Shown here piece by piece: positions 61,345 through 64,000 of a DNA stretch of 64,000 bases. The DNA lies in NCBI GenBank assembly GCA_963989245.1, contig OZ022340.1:45189165-45253164 (forward strand), in the 5' to 3' direction. Position 1 is the first letter of the stretch; each line of letters begins with the position of its first letter. The position numbers were made by a program, and so were the translations under genes. This DNA is from Nansenia antarctica. Lineage: Eukaryota; Chordata; Actinopteri; Argentiniformes; Microstomatidae. The notes beneath the pieces are model-generated. The model saw only the letters and a list, made by a program, of their open reading frames with translations, was not told where the DNA came from and did not search any database.

Positions 61345-64000
61345 TTGTCAGATGACCAAGATGGCGGCGCGCTACTCAGTCGCGCGGCTCGGAGTGGCTT
61401 CTACACTGGTGTTTCTTTGTGTTTTTAAGTACATTTGTATGTACACTTTTATTTTAGTACTTATAGGGAACAGTTGTGTAAATAGTACCTACAGCAGGCT
61501 CGACTTATTAGAAGTCGGCACGCAAAACGACAAGACAGTTACAGCGGAGTTTCTGAAGCAACACAGGATATACAACGAGATCGCCCGTGTACCGGGAGAA
61601 CCTTGGTACTCAGTCCACTCCCTGAGGCGTAAGCGCCGGAGGCGAGATCGTAAACAACGCCGAGGCCGCCGGGGAGGCCTGCTAGCAAGGCTAAGGAGAA
61701 GCCCAAACAAACCAGCTTTACCAAGCATTTTCCTCTCTAACGTCAGATCCCTGACGAACAAGATGGATGAACTGAGACTACAGGTGGCCAAAAACAGCAT
61801 CGTAGGGGATAGCTGTGTGATTATTCTGACCGAAACCTGGCTAAATGACAACATTGTGGACGCTACCGTTAGCTTAGAGGGCCGCACGCTACATCGCGCC
61901 GACCGAACGGAGCGTAGCGGGAAGTCAAGAGGAGGTGGGATCATAATATCGACGAAGGATAGCTGGTGCTTAAACACGAAAACTGTAAGTAGCCACTGCT
62001 CCCCAGACCTAGAATACTTGACTGTTAAATGCCGACCCACATACCTCCCTAGGGAGTTTAACGCGGTGCTAATTACATGTGTGTATATAGCGCCTAGCTC
62101 AGACAGCAAAGTAGCATTGGCGCGACTATATTACGTCATTAGTAGCCAACAAAGTACTGATCCACAGGCTATTCACATCATAGCGGGGGACTTTAATCAT
62201 GTCGACCTGAAGGCAGTACTACCCAAGTTCTATCAGCATGTAAAATGTGCAACGAGAGGAGAAAAAACACTGGATAAGGTATACACCAACATCAAACGTG
62301 CTTACAAGGCTAGTCCGCTAGCTCATCTAGGCATGTCTGACCATGTGTCAATCCTCCTGATTCCTGCATACACTACAATGGGGAAAAGTGCTCCCACCAC
62401 CACTAAGACTGTCAGAACCTGGCCAGAAGGGTCCGCTCCACTGCAGATCTGCCTAAATGACACCCTATGGCAGGAATATGAGCATGAGGACCTGGAACAG
62501 TACACGTTGTCGGTTCTGAACCACATAGTGAACTGCACCAACTCAGTCACCGTGGACAAACGGGTCCGGGTCTACCCCAACACGAAGCCATGGATGACTG
62601 GGAAGGTCCAAAAACTGATAAATGAGAGGGACAACGCCTTCTTCGCAGGGAAGCGCACACCGCTGTACAGCTCCACCAGGGCCAACCTAAAGCGCGGCAT
62701 CAAAGCGGCCAAGGCAGAGCACAGAGAGAAGATTGAGGAATGCCTCCTGAGCAACGACTCCAGGCGGATGTGGCAGGGGGTTCAGCAGATGACAAACTTC
62801 AGAGCCAACAGGCTCACAGCCGCAGAGGACGACCCCCTGCTGGCGGGAAAGCTGAACACCTTCTACGCCCGGTTCGACGAGGGGCGAACGGAGGTAACCA
62901 CAACACAAACACCACTCTCTCCAGCTCTCAGCAGCCTCACCCTCACAGAGCATGAGGTGAGACGCGTACTGAAGGCGGTGGACCCCAGGAAAGCCTCGGG
63001 GCCGGATGGCGTCCTGGGACGGGTGCTGAGAGACTGCGCCGACCAGCTGGCCGGGGTTTTCACCAACATCTTTAACCAGTCCCTGTCCCAGGCCACCGTC
63101 CCACCCTGCCTGAAAACCTCAACTATCATCCCAGTCCCGAAGAAAAGCACGGTGAGCTGCCTAAACGACTACCGCCCGGTGGCACTCACACCAATCATCA
63201 TGAAGTGCTTCGAGAAACTAGTCCGGGCCCACATACTCACACGCCTCCCGCCCAACCTGGATCCATACCAGTTCGCCTACAGAGCCCACAGGTCCACAGA
63301 GGACGCCATAGCGACGACTCTCCACGCCACTCTATCCCACCTGGAGAGGGGAAACAGCTACGCGAGACTGCTCTTCGTGGACTTCAGCTCCGCCTTCAAC
63401 ACCATCCTTCCAGACAGGCTAGTGACCAAACTACTAGACCTGGGTCTATCACACTCTATATGTGCGTGGATCAAGGACTTCCTGACCGACCACCCCAAGA
63501 GGGTGCGGGTGGGCCCCCACACCTCCACAGCCCTCAGCCTCAGCACTGGGTCCCCCCAGGGCTGCGTGCTAAGCCCCATCCTCTACAACCTCTACACCCA
63601 CGACTTCACCCCCGTCCACCCCAGCAACTACATCGTAAAGTTTGCAGACGACACCACCGTGGTGGGATGTATCTCGGGGGGGGGCGAGGCGGCGTACAGG
63701 GATGAGGTAGAGCAACTGAGCAAGCTGTGCAAGGTTAACAACCTGCTGCTAAACAAGTCAAAGACCCAGGAATTCATCGTAGACTTCAGGAGGAAAAAGT
63801 CCGAGATCCAGCCCCTGCTCATCGACGGAGAGAGCGTGGAGAGAGTCTCAACCCTCCGATTCCTGGGACACAACATGCGGGATGACCTGGCCTGGAAGGA
63901 CAACACTAAAGGCACCATCAAGAGGGCACAACAGCGGCTATACACCCTGAGATGCCTCAGGAAAGAACACAACAAGCAGGAGATACTGGTGGCCTTCTAC
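61345..64000 (+). mobile_element. CR1/L2-group LINE, 5' part, runs off the window
   Basis: Begins near AGATGACCAAGATGGCGGCG and is collinear with the LINE at 10491-12935 from 62280 on (about 95% identity by eye). The 3' end is beyond 64000. Confidence 0.9.
61352..64000 (+). CDS. LINE ORF: AP endonuclease-reverse transcriptase, open
   Basis: From ATG at 61352 (or 61361) I traced 883 codons without a stop to the window edge. The start includes a hydrophobic stretch (VASTLVFLCVFKYI), then Arg-rich RRKRRRRDRKQRRGRRGG, a possible nucleic-acid-binding segment. The endonuclease motifs are SNVRSLTNKMDEL, ILTETWLND, RGGGIIIS, IIAGDFNHVD and GMSDHVSILLIP. The RT motifs are KASGPDG, YRPVALTP, FSSAFNTI, SPQGCVLSPILYNL and FADDTTVVG. 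By comparison with the copy at 12537, about 190 codons lie outside the window. The long open frame suggests a young and possibly active element, though the missing end could carry lesions. Confidence 0.88.
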   Translation, partial: MTKMAARYSVARLGVASTLVFLCVFKYICMYTFILVLIGNSCVNSTYSRLDLLEVGTQNDKTVTAEFLKQHRIYNEIARVPGEPWYSVHSLRRKRRRRDRKQRRGRRGGLLARLRRSPNKPALPSIFLSNVRSLTNKMDELRLQVAKNSIVGDSCVIILTETWLNDNIVDATVSLEGRTLHRADRTERSGKSRGGGIIISTKDSWCLNTKTVSSHCSPDLEYLTVKCRPTYLPREFNAVLITCVYIAPSSDSKVALARLYYVISSQQSTDPQAIHIIAGDFNHVDLKAVLPKFYQHVKCATRGEKTLDKVYTNIKRAYKASPLAHLGMSDHVSILLIPAYTTMGKSAPTTTKTVRTWPEGSAPLQICLNDTLWQEYEHEDLEQYTLSVLNHIVNCTNSVTVDKRVRVYPNTKPWMTGKVQKLINERDNAFFAGKRTPLYSSTRANLKRGIKAAKAEHREKIEECLLSNDSRRMWQGVQQMTNFRANRLTAAEDDPLLAGKLNTFYARFDEGRTEVTTTQTPLSPALSSLTLTEHEVRRVLKAVDPRKASGPDGVLGRVLRDCADQLAGVFTNIFNQSLSQATVPPCLKTSTIIPVPKKSTVSCLNDYRPVALTPIIMKCFEKLVRAHILTRLPPNLDPYQFAYRAHRSTEDAIATTLHATLSHLERGNSYARLLFVDFSSAFNTILPDRLVTKLLDLGLSHSICAWIKDFLTDHPKRVRVGPHTSTALSLSTGSPQGCVLSPILYNLYTHDFTPVHPSNYIVKFADDTTVVGCISGGGEAAYRDEVEQLSKLCKVNNLLLNKSKTQEFIVDFRRKKSEIQPLLIDGESVERVSTLRFLGHNMRDDLAWKDNTKGTIKRAQQRLYTLRCLRKEHNKQEILVAFY

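Overview
The window is vertebrate nuclear DNA from a ray-finned (teleost-like) fish. Four lines of evidence support this: intron/exon structured orthologs of gtf2f1, rbm12b, tmem67 and slc43a3; L2-clade LINEs with the tail typical of fish (TAAGTCGCTTTGGA...CGTCTGCTAAATG); several hAT, Gypsy and ISL2EU-type elements; and dense CA microsatellites. The species cannot be named from the sequence alone. Most of the window is repeats. No bacterial-style genes, rRNA, tRNA genes or CRISPR arrays were seen.

Layout. 1-7.4 kb: the 5' part of gtf2f1 on the minus strand, four coding exons including a four-codon first exon, with introns packed with minisatellites; the gene continues off the left edge. 5.8-9.4 kb: small DNA transposons and minisatellites. 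9.9-13.0 kb: a probable solo LTR split by a 5'-truncated LINE. 13.1-14.3 kb: four plus-strand exons of an unrecognised Gly-rich protein, followed by an L2 fragment. 16.7-19.6 kb: rbm12b (minus) and tmem67 exon 1 (plus) head to head, as in human; rbm12b carries a near-identical internal duplication. 19.86-38.1 kb: the last three coding exons of an slc43a3-like transporter, separated by a 16.8-kb intron that holds a 13.5-kb nested ISL2EU-like transposon, itself invaded by an L2 LINE, an L2 tail and a Gypsy element. 39.4-45.8 kb: a Gypsy element with complete LTRs, one containing a hAT transposon. 47.8-49.2 kb: another hAT. 51-54.6 kb: a truncated Gypsy. 54.6-56.9 kb: a complex inverted duplication with SINE copies. 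57-61 kb: minisatellites and a hAT element. 61.35-64 kb: the 5' end of a LINE whose ORF is open to the window edge.

The host genes are unrelated in function: gtf2f1 (transcription factor TFIIF), rbm12b (RNA binding), tmem67 (ciliary transition zone) and slc43a3 (SLC43 solute carrier). The points most worth a second look are: tmem67 exon 1 lying only 262 bp upstream of a mid-gene slc43a3 exon; a roughly 2-kb minisatellite built from the gtf2f1 splice-donor sequence; the rbm12b module duplication; and the two-gene ISL2EU-like element (THAP-DDE transposase plus YqaJ-type nuclease), with a second, deleted relative joined to it at a shared AT dinucleotide.
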